A DNA stretch of 64,000 bases, from NCBI GenBank assembly GCA_954871525.1, contig OX940865.1, forward strand, positions 9,146,106 to 9,210,105, given 5' to 3'. The notes below the pieces were generated by a model. It saw only the letters and a program-made list of their open reading frames with translations, searched no databases and was not told the origin of the DNA. The DNA is from Parietaria judaica. Lineage: Eukaryota; Streptophyta; Magnoliopsida; Rosales; Urticaceae. Shown piece by piece: positions 13,298 to 26,052 of this stretch. Made by a program: the position numbers and the translations under genes. Position 1 is the first letter of the stretch. Every line of letters begins with the position of its first letter.

Positions 13298-14142
13298 ATG
13301 GGTTTTGTCTTCTCCACGAACAAGATTGTTGCTGTTTTTCTTTTCGGATTTTTGGCCCTCAATGTCTCTCTCTTCCGTGGCTTTGGAATTCATCCCGTTA
13401 AAGCTCAACTCATCCCTGCAGATGAAGGTATATTTAACTTCCATATATTATATACTTTCGGTTTCGAGTTCTGTTTAAGCTCTCTGTTTCCTTTGTGTAA
13501 GTGATATTTTTGGGAAGTCGTCGATAATATATTTTTAAGTTTTCTATTTATTTCTCGTTATTATAGATCCAATAATAATTTTGTGCAACGAAAGTTTATC
13601 TTATTCACAAAAAAAAAAAAAAAAAATTCTTTATGATAAATAAAAATGTTATATAATTTGATAAAAATCGTCTTACTATGTCATATTTTTACCAAAAAAA
13701 TAAAAATAAAAATCATAATAATTCAGGCAAGCAGTAAGCATGATATATATATATATATTCAATAATTCTAGGTATATATTTTGAGCATATATATATATAT
13801 ATGTTGATATTGATAAATGATATATGGTTGAGTAATTGAGTTAAAAGTTTTGACTAACTCAAGGCCGGCGTGAGGCATCGAGTCAAAAAAAAAAATTCCG
13901 TTTGTAGATTGATAAATGTCCAAACCGCTGACGTGGCATATATATATATAATATTTATATGATACATCTCAGTCTCACATCTTAAAGATATCTTACTACC
14001 TAGTGATGATAGATTCTCTTAATATTAAAATAGTAGCATGGATAAAGTTGAGTATGTATGGCATGGCATGCTTTTTGAAACACGCTAAATTTATTGTTTT
14101 GTTTTTTACTATGAATACGTATCTAGTTGACTAATAATATCA

Positions 14143-14187
<45 letters not shown>

Positions 14188-15832
14188 AGTGAAGATCACC
14201 AATAAAATAAGGTCGGCTAAATATTTTTCATCACGCTTGCATTTGAACGTCAAACACACAAATGTGATGATGTATTGTTCATCACGCTTTATTTTTGATC
14301 TTTTAAAATTATCAATTTACATAGATATCTAAATGTTGCAAAATTATTTATTTTCGTAATTATTTTATTTTAAATGTTTAATTTATGTTAATTTAGTATT
14401 TTGATTAAGTTATAAGACAATAACATTATTTGTGAATTTAATATTTGCCCCAAACTTATTTTGCATCGTGTATTTTTTTAAATAAATGTGTATTTATATG
14501 TAGAATTAAATTATGAGTATTTTTTTTATCATTGTAATGATTCTTTTTAAGTTATTTTATTTTAGATCAAGCAATAAATATACTGGTATGAGCATAAATT
14601 AGAGATAAATGAATATGACAATGATTAATTGATGTATAAAAATAAAAATTGGTTGGAATTGAATTAATATTTACTGAAAAATAAAATATGAAAAATAATA
14701 TTTGGGTGTTCGTGTTTCTTTATTAAGAAAATTGATTATGTAAATAATAAGATGAAAAAAAATACTAACATCAAGTGAGTGTTCCTTTGGTTTATTGATA
14801 CATTAACTGAAATAAAATGAAATAAATAAATTAATTGAGTGTTCGTTTGGTTTCTTGAGGTATATAATGTCAGGTACATTAAATTATTCTTTGCAACATA
14901 AATAAAAATATTCACCCATCAAAAATAGATACTGATATGATGTGAAGTTGTGAACTATAAAATTTTCCTTAACAAAAACGTTAATAAGAAACTTTTATTA
15001 TGATAAATAACGTGCATTATTTTTTATTCCCTAGAATTAAAAGTTTTTATATTGTATTTTTATAGTGCAAACTTTAGAAACAATATCGAGAAAATTACAA
15101 CTGAGTAGCATTTGGAGCAACATAAGCGAGAGTTCTTGCAGAGATGGAGTTGGCTTCAATTTCATCAAATTTGATGGCATTCTCAGCAACGTCACCTGTG
15201 CCTGCAATGCCACTGTTTGCCATATCAACCTCATGTAAGTTCTTCCCACTTTGCACATCGCTACTACAAATAGTAGCTTGCACAATAAAAAATATTCGCG
15301 GTTTAAAGTTGACACAACGAAAGTTTTCCGTTATAAACTGTTGCTTAATTTTGCGCAACGGTAAAAAAAATATAATTTGAAAAAAGTATTATATTTGGTT
15401 GAAAACCGGCAACACATCTTGCAAGAAAGTGCGGTTTACGTTGTGTGTTTTATTTTGCATCGAGGATCGAGAACTGCATGTGTAAAAAAGGCCTTATACA
15501 TATATAAAAATATACTGATTATTCTCAATATATTTTATGACCACAGCCATTTGAAGGGTCTTAATTTAACTGGAACGATTCCTGAAGAGTTTGGAAACCT
15601 CACTCGTCTTGAAGAACTGTGAGTTATTTAATTATATTAACTATAATATTTTTTATTTATTTTTGGAATGTATATTTTATTTTTATGATTTTATGTAAAT
15701 AAAACAGTGATCTCACTCGAAACTTGCTACATGGCACAATTCCTGCGAGCCTTTCTCGTGCACCTCTACGCGTATTGTAAGTTGCTATAACTTTTCTTGT
15801 TCTTGAATATCATGCCTTAGAATTTAATTTTA

Positions 15833-15863
<31 letters not shown>

Positions 15864-18800
15864 AAACTTTATAATATTAAGAAGGATTTGCTAAATTTAT
15901 GTGTCTGATAATGCAGGGGCCTTTTGGGAAACAGACTCAGTGGTTCTATCCCAGCCGCGATCGGTGACTTCACCACGCTCACGTCACTGTAAGTCAAAAA
16001 ATTTAATATGAATATTTTGATTTTTTTTTTAAAATAATGTAGGGTGAGTGTGACACCGGGACGGTAACTGGTATTTTGAGAGAATTTTCTTCTGTTCTTG
16101 ATTACCGAGAATTAAAAAAATTCAGTATCGATCTGTGACCAGGCTTGTAAAAGACCATTTAAACCGTTATTTTACCGGATTTTATCAGTAAAAGGGACTA
16201 TTGCTCTAAAAAATAATTATATAAATTTGTATCGGTAACCGGTGCCCGGTAAAAAAAGCTTCACCCAGAAGTAATGTATTAATATTATTTATTTGACCTC
16301 ACTTCTTGTGTATAGGGTTTTGGAAGATAACTTGCTCAATGGGTCACTGCCTCGGAATCTTGGAAGTCTCACTAGTTTGGAAAGGCTGTAAGTATATGAA
16401 ATATAATGTGATTAATATTCGGTATGATCATGAAACAATAGAACCTCGTTAAATTAATAATTTTGATTAAATTATATATTGTCGGGTCCAGATTCTGAAG
16501 AACGCGTTATTTATTAACACTCAAAAAATTAATAACCTCGATAGTATAATAAATTCTATGGTACCCACCTTTTAAAGTTATCGGAATGAGAAAAGAAATG
16601 CAAGTATTGACTATTGCATAATTTAATTCTCTAACTTACAGTTTGTGCATTTTCCAGACTTCTCTCTGCAAACAATTTCACGGGAACAATACCGGAAACT
16701 TACGGAGATTTGAAGAATTTAACAGACTTGTGAGTACTATTTATAAATATTTATGACATCTCTACGAGTATTTTTTTCGCTTTAGCTCGATCATTCCTCA
16801 TTTTTCTCGCAGTCGGATTGATGGGAGCAATATCACGGGACAAATCCCGAGTTTTATCGGAAATTGGACACTTCTCGGAAGACTGTGAGTCCAGATTTTG
16901 ATTTCATACATTTTATATTTAGAGTTATAAGTTTGAAGAAAATATCTTAATATTGTTATTTTCTTGCTCGAAAAAACTCGTTGCAGTGATATGCAAGGCA
17001 CATCTATGGAGGGGCCTATTCCTTCAGCAATGTCAACATTGAGAAACTTAACTGAATTGTGAGATCAAATAGTATATAATTGTTGAGTCGTTTTGATCGA
17101 TTAATTGATCGATATATTGCGAATGTATCGACTTCATAATAATCATCATCTTATTGGCCTTAAATTTTTCAGGAGGATATCTGATCTGAAGGGTTCAAGC
17201 ATACCTTTCCCTAACTTAGGAGAATTGAAGCTTTTGAAATTACTGTGAGTTTGACATGATATTCTTTATTTATTTAATGATCGTCAACACATATTGACTT
17301 AATGATTTGGTTTTCTGATCTAGGGTATTGAGGAATTGCCGAATTAGTAGCTCTTTTCCCGCGTTTATCGGAAATCTAACAGAATTGAAAACATTGTAAG
17401 TTCTTAAACGTGGATTAGTAAGAGTCGTGACATCCGTCTCAAATATATTATAGTACTTCAATGGTGTATTTAGCTTAATGTCGGAACTTGTGACTCTGTC
17501 CCAAATATATTTAAGTAATTTTCGCTCACGGGCGGATACGTCGTTTTCTGTATAATGTTTTCAGAGACTTGAGCTTCAACAATATTAGCGGTCCAATTCC
17601 AGACAATCTGCAGAATATCAATGAAAATGTCGATTTTGTGTAAGCTGCTAGTTTCTTGGTCTACAAGTTATCTATTTTTTTGTTTGGAGGAAAATTTATG
17701 ATTGTATCTATGCAGGTTTTTGACCAACAATGCATTGACTGGAGAAGTGCCAGGCTGGATAATGAACACCCAAAATAAATTGTAAGTATATATTATGTAA
17801 TATCTCTATTTCATTTTAATAATAATAAAAAATTATAATATACTTATTACTCTTGCAGTGACCTATCTTACAACAATTTCACGTTCACATCTCAACAACT
17901 TAGCTGCAACAGTTTGCCTGTGTAAGTTTTTCTTTTATCGCCATTAAGTTCTGTATCCGGAAATCCGGGAAACCGATATCCGGGAATCCACAACCTTAGT
18001 GTATTCTTGTTGGCTTAAATCTGTGTTGCGTTTTAGAATTCAATTCCTATAAATATTTTTTCGAAATAGTCACTCTCTGACAAAATATATACCTGAACAG
18101 GAACCTAGTTTCAAGTTCCTCGAGTAATTCTAATGACGAGACGTCGTAAGTCCTTTCTTAACACCAATCTTCATTGCTTAAATTGTTCAAAATCCTTAAA
18201 ATCGAACTTTGCCACGATGATCCGACTATGAAATTGATTTTTCGTAAACCAGGTGGTGCTTAATGAAGGATCTCCCCTGCCCCCGGGAACCGCAACGTAA
18301 GAAACAATCTACAATCTTTATGCGATATCGAATATCTCAAAAGTTATATTATTGTGATGCTAATTATCGAAATTTTATAATACTTAATTAATAATAGAAA
18401 TTTGCAAAAACGTACTTAAATTAAAATGCATGTGTACTAATCATTAGCTAGGATTTTTCTATACACAATTATTAAGAACGATTTATAAAAATTAATTTGA
18501 CAGTGAGAGGAGTAATGCGCATTACCTTATCGACCTCGTTAAGGTCTTTATTTGTGGAATTATTAACACAAAATTAAGTTATTTATTTGGACTATGTGAT
18601 TATTTATCAAATTAATCCAGCAATCATATAAGAACTAAACTGAAATTTCTCTGGCAGATCATTCTCTGTTCATCAACTGTGGAGGTCCGAGGCTAGAAAT
18701 CGACGGCAATGAGTATGCAGAGGACCTGACAGAGGGCGGCGGAGCGCATTTCATTTCATCGTCGGAAAAATGGGCGTACAGCAGCACCGGGAACTTCATG

Positions 18801-21800
18801 AACAACGGCGATGCGCTGTACCGAGCAACCTTCGAAAACGGGACCAATCCCGGATACTCGCGATCTGCCCGCCTCGCTCCTCTCTCACTCAAGTACTACG
18901 GAGTCTGCCTCCGCCCGGGTAGTTACCATGTGAAGCTCCACTTTGCGGAGATCATGTACTCCAATAACCAATCTTTCTCGAAGCTCGGCCGTCGCATTTT
19001 CGACGTCTCAGTTCAGGTAAGACGGAAAATTCACACTTACGGTTTATATGGAATAGTTTTCGGGAAATGTGGCCTGTGAAGGTGACTACAACGGGTCTAA
19101 CTGGAAATAGGGAAGGTTGATGTGGCCGGATTTTAACATAATGGAGGAAGCCGGAGGAATCGGGATCGGAATCACGAAGGAACTCGATGTCACTATCAAT
19201 GGCAGCACTCTGGAGATCCACTTGTACTGGGCCGGAAAAGGGACGACAGCTATTCCTGACCGTGGTGTCTACGGGCCCCTTATTTCCGCCATCTCTGTGA
19301 CGCCAAGTAAGCTTTGATCAGACTCGATTTTTCTCGAAATTTCTTAATATTTGATCTTTAACAGTAGCTCGTTTTAACAGATTATAGGGTCGATGATGGC
19401 GGGATTTCTGCCGGAGCAATTGCCGGCATTGTAGTCGGATCGCTTGCTTTTGTTTGCCTTGTTTTATTTGTGCTCTGGAAGATGGGATATTTGTGGAAGA
19501 GAGATATTGAAGATCCAGGTGAGATTGATTTTCAAAGAGTTAACTATGTCCTGCTTAGAAAAAGCCATTTGTAAGATTCTTCATATTTAGCGGCACAAAT
19601 TCCCATTGATTGCATATGTTTTTTTTTTTTTTTTTTCAAGATAACCCAAATTGCTTCCATTATGTTTTTTTCCATTAGTTTACTCTCATTGGTTTTTTAA
19701 ATATCATCAATTTGACTCTTGTACAAGAAATCGGGTACCAACGGATTAACTTGTGCCGCTAAAAAAAAGAAAGGGAAATTGGGAGTATACCGCCTTGCTG
19801 ATTGCAGCTACTTATGCCGCGAATTTCTCTAGATAGTTTGGTTGATAATTTTTTAAAATTCTTCATGATTTGTCACAGAGCTTCGCGCTTTGGAGCTACA
19901 AACAGGGTACTTCTCACTGAGACACATTAAATCTGCTACAAATAACTTCGACGCCGCAAATAAGATTGGTGAAGGAGGTTTCGGGCCCGTTTACAAAGTA
20001 ATTACTTACTGTTTTCCGGCACATCGGGCATAACAAGAAGAATAATAAGACAAACCTCTAATTCTGGATTTATGGTATTGTAGGGTGTACTATCAGACGG
20101 CCGGGAAGTGGCGGTGAAGCAACTATCATCGAAATCGAAGCAAGGAAACCGCGAGTTCGTGACCGAGATTGGCATGATATCTGCATTGCAACACCCTAAT
20201 CTTGTGAAACTTTACGGTTGCTGCATTGAAGGGAACCAGTTGTTGCTCATCTACGAGTACCTGGAGAACAACAGTCTAGCTCGTGCGCTTTTTGGTAAAA
20301 TCAGCTCAACTTCCCGATTTTCGACACCGTCATGGAAACAAGTGCGTGACTAACTATTAACATCGCTTCACCATTTTCCTTACCGATAATTAGGTCCGGT
20401 GGAGCACCGGATACACCTTGATTGGCACAAGAGGCAAAGGATTTGCGTGGGCATTGCGAAAGGCTTGGCGTATCTCCACGAGGAATCGAGGTTGAAGATA
20501 GTTCACAGAGATATTAAGGCCACAAATGTGTTGCTTGACAAGGATCTAAGTGCCAAGATCTCCGACTTTGGTCTGGCAAAGCTCGACGAAGAAGAGAACA
20601 CGCACATTAGCACGCGCATAGCCGGCACAATGTATGATTCTTCCGTCTTCGTGTCTATTTTTTCATTGCATATTTCTTCATCTTCTTTTATTTATGTTCT
20701 TGAAGTTGGACCCATTTCATTTAGTCCACGTAGTTACAACTCTAAGGGCCTGGCAAGAAAACCCTGCTCTTCGTTTTTAGCGGCTACATGTCATAGGAGT
20801 GAATCCGTGAACAAAATTTGGGGTTTTGACACGGAAAATGTTGGTCCAAGCCCGGGTTTACCCGATATAAACCGAGATTTTACAAGTTTTTTTAATATGT
20901 ATTGAATTTGAATATACTTGAAAGGAAAATAAAAGCAGAATCCGGGACAAGGAAGGACCAGTACCCGTAAAGTCTCACCCTTAGACTTCATCTGACTTAT
21001 AGAGGGACCTTTTGTCTTGACAAAAAACTGAAACAAAATATTTTTAACTGAAGTTGGTGGGGCCATCTAAAGAGGGCTCCTACAAAAATAGGCGTATGCC
21101 GCTAATAGCGGCGCACACACGGTATTCTTTAGTAAAAGGCGAAAGAATAGTTCGCTATGCATGCACCGCACGGCTCCGTGAGATTTCATGAATTAATCTG
21201 AATGTATAAATATTGAAACCACCAGGTATAATAGCGTTGTCACTTGCCCATGTGGGACTTTCTTCCTGGGGGCATATTTCTTTTTTGCATTTCGGTCACT
21301 GTAGTTGAATTCATTTCATCTAATCCAACTAGTTACAATCTGAGTCCTGTCTTATTCTTTTATTCAGCGGTTACATGGCTCCCGAATATGCGATGCGAGG
21401 TTACTTGACCGACAAGGCAGACGTCTACAGCTTCGGAGTCGTCGCCCTAGAGATTGTCAGCGGAAAGAGCAACACCAACTACAGGCCAAAGGAAGAGTTT
21501 GTCTATCTTCTCGATTGGGTAAGCCTCAAAATTGTGCCGATTCGAATATGGATGAAACTAATGTACCCGTACAAATACTAAAACCGGTATTGGCGATGAA
21601 AACTTTGGGAATCTATATTATCGGTCTCGGTTTTATATATTAAAATTGAAATATCTTCTTAAATATACTAAATTATAGATTATTTTACCTGTAAAAAACA
21701 GGGATATTTTACTTATTTTTTACCATATCAGTAAACGGATATAACCGAGACCGTGAATAAAATACTAGTTCCCCGGTTTGTACAAGTCAACATACACTTA

Positions 21801-22240
21801 CGGAACTTTTCCCTCCCATTTTCCCACTGTACATGTAGGCCTATGTACTGCAAGAGCAAGGCAATCTTCTAGAGCTTGTAGATCCAGATCTTGGCTCAAA
21901 ATACTCTAAAAAAGAGGCGATGACAATGCTAAACCTCGCCCTTTTGTGCACCAATCCGTCTCCGAGCTTGAGGCCGTCGATGTCCTCAGCTGTGAGCATG
22001 CTGGAGGGTAAAATCCCAGTACAAGCGCCGATAGTAAAGCGCAGATCACCGGCGGACACAGACGCGAAGTTCAAGGCCTTTGAGAGGCTCACACACGACA
22101 GCCAATCGGACTACTCGTCGTACTCGCACGAAACCCATCAAGCGGGCGTCTCAGCCGACGCACCGTGGATTGATTCTGAGGTTTCTATCCACAGCAAGGA
22201 TGGTAACCAAAACAATGTTGCCTCGTCAAGTATGCCATAG
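13298..22240 (+). CDS. LRR-malectin receptor-like kinase (LRR-VIII-2), copy B, complete
   Basis: Exons: 13298-13427, 15066-15234, 15547-15618, 15708-15776, 15917-15988, 16316-16387, 16658-16729, 16813-16884, 16987-17058, 17173-17244, 17324-17395, 17565-17639, 17716-17781, 17859-17921, 18101-18145, 18253-18296, 18658-19016, 19111-19306, 19381-19518, 19879-19997, 20084-20294, 20394-20631, 21368-21518, 21839-22240. They sum to 3051 nt, an open frame of 1016 residues, the usual size for this family. Exon 1 is a signal peptide. One-LRR exons cover roughly residues 100-390, malectin about 413-597, the membrane helix about 605-628, and an RD-type kinase about 663-935 ([34 protein letters not shown]). 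It is a tandem duplicate of copy A with the same intron phases. Intron 22 is enlarged and holds a decoy splice acceptor. It is a surface receptor of unknown ligand, like At1g53430/RFK1 proteins. Confidence 0.93.
14147..14183. repeat. (AT)n microsatellite in intron 1 of copy B
   Basis: Uninterrupted AT dinucleotide run of about 37 bp. Shorter AT runs lie at about 13750 and 13790 in the same intron. Confidence 0.9.
16040..16276. repeat. Possible small MITE in intron 5 of copy B
   Basis: Intron 5 contains a stretch beginning AGGGTGAGTGTGACACCGGG and ending with GGTGCCCGGT..CTTCACCC. The ends are partly inverted (GGGTGA and TCACCC), and the interior carries several ACCGG/CCGGT words. No clear target duplication was found, so this is only a candidate. 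Confidence 0.3.
20727..20796 (+). pseudogene. Decoy copy of the exon-23 acceptor inside intron 22 of copy B
   Basis: This segment repeats the end of intron 22 and the start of exon 23 (compare 21325-21390). It has the same AGTTACAACTCTAAG-like stretch, a TTTTTAG acceptor ending at 20780, then CGGCTACATG in the exon-23 frame, and a TAG stop at 20794-20796. If the acceptor were used, the kinase would end right after GTIGYM, before the APE motif. The duplicate is absent from copy A, where the same intron is only 133 bp. Confidence 0.55.
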
Positions 22241-23127
22241 ATTTTGTGCTAAGTTTCTAAATTTTTGGTTTATTTTTTTCTTCATTTGATTTGTGTTCCA
22301 GTCTTGATTTGCTTGCAGTATAGTATTATTCTTTTGTAAAATTGTTGTAAGGCGATCCCTATTGGGGGATAGACATAGGTATGTTATATAAAGAAATGAA
22401 TATCATTGTTTCATAATTAACTATTCACTAATCATCTCAATTTCTATAGTTTCATAATTAACTATTCACTAATCATATTCTATATAATTCGTGGTTGAAT
22501 TTGATGATATAAATTGTAGAGGACTTTTGTTTATTTATAAATTTACTAATTTATGAACCATTTATGTGTCGCTACTTTCATTTCTTAAACTTTTAAGTAT
22601 TTGTGTTGAATTTTTCGATTACTTGATATGACTTTTATAACAAGTACTTGAATATTGAGCAACCCGTTACGTCCAGTAAAAGTCCATGCCAGCCGATAAT
22701 ATCCCACTTTACACCGCCTCCGAATAAGCCATCAGGCCTCGCCCCGTAAAGGCCTAATCCCGTTAAAACCTGTCCTGTGAAAATGCGGGTTCGTGCTTGT
22801 CGGTCGGAGTGAGCCTCAATGGCTCTTCAAATGCCTAGCCCGCAGGCTTGGTTGGCCTAAAAATTTGTGGGCCGGCCTACCCCGTCCCAGCCCACTTGAT
22901 ACAATATATACATAAGTAACTATCTGAAAAACGACTGGCCAAAAAAAAAAGAGAATTTTTATAGCCTCTGCAAAACAACAAGATTTATTTAGAATAATGA
23001 AGAAAGAATACACATTTACAAAAAGAAAATAAAAAACGACAGATAACTTTATTTATCTTTTTTAATTTCTGGTCCCTCGAACAGCGTGCCCAATTATAAG
23101 CTGCAAAAATTCCAACAAAATTGCTGT
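22241..23127. other. Intergenic region after copy B
   Basis: Probable 3' UTR of copy B, then AT-rich sequence. A GC-richer stretch with GGCCTAATCCCG, GGGCCGGCC and related words (about 22660-22905) resembles GGCC-rich non-autonomous hAT-like repeats of plants, but no terminal repeats or target duplications were identified. No gene was seen. Confidence 0.4.
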
Positions 23128-23165
23128 GCTAAAACTAGAGCTGCACGGATCCACCGCGAACCTAC

Positions 23166-23272
23166 CTCGCGACGAGTCGCGACGCACTCCTGCAAGTCGC
23201 GACGCGTCGCGACGCGAGGGTGAAAGTCGCGACGCGTCGCGACGCGAGGGTGAAGTCGCGACTCCAGCGTGG
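23166..23272. repeat. 5' subterminal TCGCGAC array of the hAT element
   Basis: Seven copies of TCGCGAC, two of them inside the 16-bp perfect palindrome TCGCGACGCGTCGCGA. A roughly 32-bp unit containing GACGCGAGGGTGAA is repeated in tandem. Subterminal repeats of this kind are transposase-binding sites in Ac/Ds and related hAT elements; binding here is inferred. Confidence 0.75.
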
Positions 23273-23565
23273 CGATCCGCGCACACGATCCAACGGCCAC
23301 GATCGTGCCACCTCAGCGATCCGATGGTTGTGATTTTTTGTGTTTGTTTTGGGCGTAAATCCCAAAATTTTTACCCGAATTTCATTCAAATTTCACCCAC
23401 CTCAATAATTATTCACCCACCCAACTATCTCCTCCAACCCTATAAATACCACCCCTTCCTCCCTCATTTCCTCACCAACAATCTTCCATCTCTCTCTCAA
23501 TTTCTCAAAGTTCTCTCAATTCTCAAAGTTCTCTAAAGTTCTCAAAGTTCTCAAAGTTCTCTATT

Positions 23566-24087
23566 ATGTCTCGAAGAAGCGGTAATTCCGGGGGTCGAAG
23601 GACGGCTAGGAGGTTGGAACCCCAATTTCAACCCATGGCTCCCGGCCAACCTACGCCCGATGGCTATATCCCCGTTATGCTACCGGCAGAAATTTTTCCT
23701 TCCCAACCAAATCCCGATTACCCCGACGATACGGTACGGTCTCTACGACCTAGTCTAGTCCGGGCGATGGGCGCGCACGACGCCAATCCGGAGCGTGTGC
23801 CCCAAGTTTTGGTCGACGCGGTAGCTCAATTAAGGGCGGGAAATAACGATCCGTTTTTCCAACTCATGCTTCAACAACAAGCCGGTGAAGAATTCCAACA
23901 ACCCGACGAAGACGAAACTCAACGCGCCCACGACGCCAATTTTCAAGAAACTCAACACGACCTTCGGACGCCGCGCTCTGTCCATGGCTCTGTTGTCGGC
24001 TCGTTCCACGACGGTTCCCCCGAACCTTCCCATCAAGAAGCCGCTGAAGCCTCCGTCGGCAATCCTCGACGTTCTCGATCCGGGTAA
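23566..24087 (+). pseudogene. hAT transposase N-terminal segment (remnant)
   Basis: Open frame of 173 residues starting MSRRSGNSGGRR, rich in Pro, Gln, Asp and Arg, with no fold I can name. It lies on the same strand as the downstream dimerisation domain and inside the same inverted repeats, so it is most simply the variable N-terminal exon of the transposase. It stops at an AT-rich stretch (24088-24150) that may be an intron or the deletion junction. It has no catalytic residues and no BED finger. Confidence 0.55.
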
Positions 24088-24171
24088 TAATTAATAAATT
24101 TAATAATTTTAATTAATTAATTATTATAAGATTGGACCGCTTTAGAGTTTAGCCGGAGACTCAAGCAAAGA

Positions 24172-24579
24172 TTGGATCGCGGGGAATCATCGGGATCCGG
24201 TACGCCGCCGGCACGGACGGACGACACGGACGGCGCGCCAGACGAAGTGAAGCGGTACTACGGCCTTCGGATCGACGACGAATCATCTGAGTTCGACGTC
24301 ATCAGGTGGTGGAAGAATGAACGGGAAAGATTCCCGATATTGGCAAGAATGGCGAGGGACATCCTGTCCATCCCCATTTCAAGCGTTGCATCGGAGAGCG
24401 CCTTCAGTACAGCTCAGAACATCATCGACGATCGGAGGTCCTCAATAACCAACACACACCTCGAGCAAGCCGTGGTGTTGAACGATTGGATGTTCCGCAA
24501 CCCCGTAATCGGCCAACGTTCCGAACCAACCGAGCTGGAGCTTATGACTGAAAGGTTTGAATCATGGTTCCCCGAGTGA
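24172..24579 (+). pseudogene. hAT transposase C-terminal dimerisation domain (remnant)
   Basis: About 135 residues carrying the classic hAT C-terminal signature: RWWKNERERFPILARMARD, then SIPISSVASESAFS, DDRRSS and AVVLNDWM. In complete transposases this domain mediates oligomerisation and sits after the RNase H-like core, which is missing here. The frame has no credible start of its own, so it is a 3' exon remnant. The stop is at 24577-24579, followed by about 490 bp of AT-rich sequence and the 3' subterminal array. Confidence 0.88.
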
Positions 24580-24964
24580 TGCAAAGTTAGCGCCAATAAT
24601 GATGTGCTCTTTCCTCTCTTGGTTTTTAGTCCCTAAGGAGGGTTTTACAAGAGAGGTTTTAGTGAGGCATCTTGTAATGTTTACACTGAATATTACAGCT
24701 TTCTTCCACCTTATTGTAATATTCACAATGAATAATACAACTCTTTTTTTTAATATCTCGTTTTGTTATATTTATTTATTTGTTATATTTATTTATTTGT
24801 TATTAAATATTTAAAAATAATATTATGTTACAAATTTACATTTTTAACATTTAAATTCGGTTAAAAACTAACAATTAACAAAGTTAAACATCGGAATCAA
24901 AAATACAACTTTTGCCGCAACCCAAAAATAGCCAACCTTCTCTCTCGAGTCAACACGCCGCGAC

Positions 24965-25057
24965 CAAGCCGCGACCAGCCGCGACCGCACACGTCGCGAC
25001 GCGTCGCGACGTGCTTTCTCGCGGTTTTGGCGACAGAGTCGCGACCGGTCGCGACGT
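24965..25057. repeat. 3' subterminal TCGCGAC array of the hAT element
   Basis: Four exact TCGCGAC copies plus several CCGCGACC variants, and the same GCGACGCGTCGCGAC palindrome as at the 5' end. Conservation at both ends supports a function in transposase recognition. Confidence 0.75.
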
Positions 25058-25083
25058 GTAAAGTGTGCAGCTCTAGCTAAAAC

Positions 25084-26052
25084 GTTGAGTTGCGCATGGA
25101 CCAACAGAAAAACAAATGAATAGAATAATGATTTTTGAAGCAAAAGTACTCCAAAATAGCAACATATGCTAAAGTATTTTTTCATTGTACGTATTTTCCA
25201 TTACTGTTAAAAGGTTAAATCTAAAGACCGAATATAAATTGATTAATTAAAATCACACTTTTAGTAATATTAAAATTCTAAGACTTAACTAAATAAAATT
25301 AGAATATATTGTTGTTTTCACTTAATTCTTTCTTTGACTCATCCATTTACAATTTTGGATAATCATAAAACGTCCTATCAACAAATCTTTTGCCTTAAAT
25401 GATGCCATCTTCCGAGTTCTTGCCCTTGAGATTGACAAGTGTTAGAATCACCCCGCCTAATGAAGCCCCAAGGTCCTCGCCACACACACTTTCAGTTGAG
25501 TTTGACCTGATACCATCCCAACGCTCTAACTATTCTATCGAATTGACGATTATTTCCAAGTATCCGTACGAGTCTTTCTAACATGTTTATTTTTTTTCAC
25601 TCGCACAATAGGTCACCCTTCCTAAGAATGCTTGAGACCAAACACACTTAATTTTAGAGATGCTAATAATCAAATCTCTTAAAGCTCTTCAATTATACTC
25701 GTACAATAATTTCAAATAACTTTAAAAGTATTTTTACTCTAAATATCACAAGACAAAATAAATGTTATCCCGAAACACAATTGTCTATTGTGCATTGTTG
25801 AATTGTGTGTCAACTCTCATTTCTGCAACTTATCCTGACCCCTTATCCCCTATATCTTAAATAAACCATGCAATCTCAGCCGTCCGATTAGCCCTTCCCA
25901 TTGCTACACCCCAAAACATATATTCTTTTAGCATCCCGAGATTATAATATCACCCAACACTCACTCTACGTACCTTCTCTATAAAACTGCCATGTTCTCT
26001 TCCAAAAAACACACAAACTAAGCAAAAAAAAAAACGAAAACGAAAGACTATC
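25084..26052. other. Intergenic region and seipin promoter
   Basis: AT-rich sequence with no gene recognised up to the seipin start. A TATA-like CTATAAAA lies about 70 bp before the ATG and is annotated separately. Confidence 0.5.
25978..25985 (+). promoter_or_regulatory. TATA box of the seipin gene
   Basis: CTATAAAA lies about 70 bp upstream of the ATG at 26053, giving a predicted leader of roughly 40 nt. Confidence 0.55.

Larger units (their letters stand above)
23136..25075 (+). mobile_element. hAT-family DNA transposon, internally deleted
   Basis: The ends are 11-bp inverted repeats, TAGAGCTGCAC at 23136-23146 and GTGCAGCTCTA at 25065-25075. They are flanked by a perfect 8-bp target duplication GCTAAAAC (23128-23135 and 25076-25083), the size made by hAT transposases. 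Inside are two coding remnants on plus: an N-terminal low-complexity segment and a C-terminal hAT dimerisation domain. The BED zinc finger and RNase H-like catalytic core expected between them are missing, so the element is a deletion derivative that could move only in trans. Both subterminal regions hold repeated TCGCGAC motifs. The perfect duplication suggests recent insertion. Confidence 0.93.

Noticed and set aside
16040..16276. MITE in intron 5 of LRR-RLK copy B as a firm call
   Set aside because: The ends are only partly inverted and no direct duplication lies at the predicted borders. Kept only as a low-confidence repeat.
22660..22905. GGCC-rich repeat after copy B as a defined transposon
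   Set aside because: The base composition resembles known plant non-autonomous elements, but termini and duplications could not be located.
23062..23536. Short overlapping frames on both strands at the left end of the hAT element
   Set aside because: They translate the CG-rich subterminal repeats (Arg/Ser/Asp repeats) and have no independent support.
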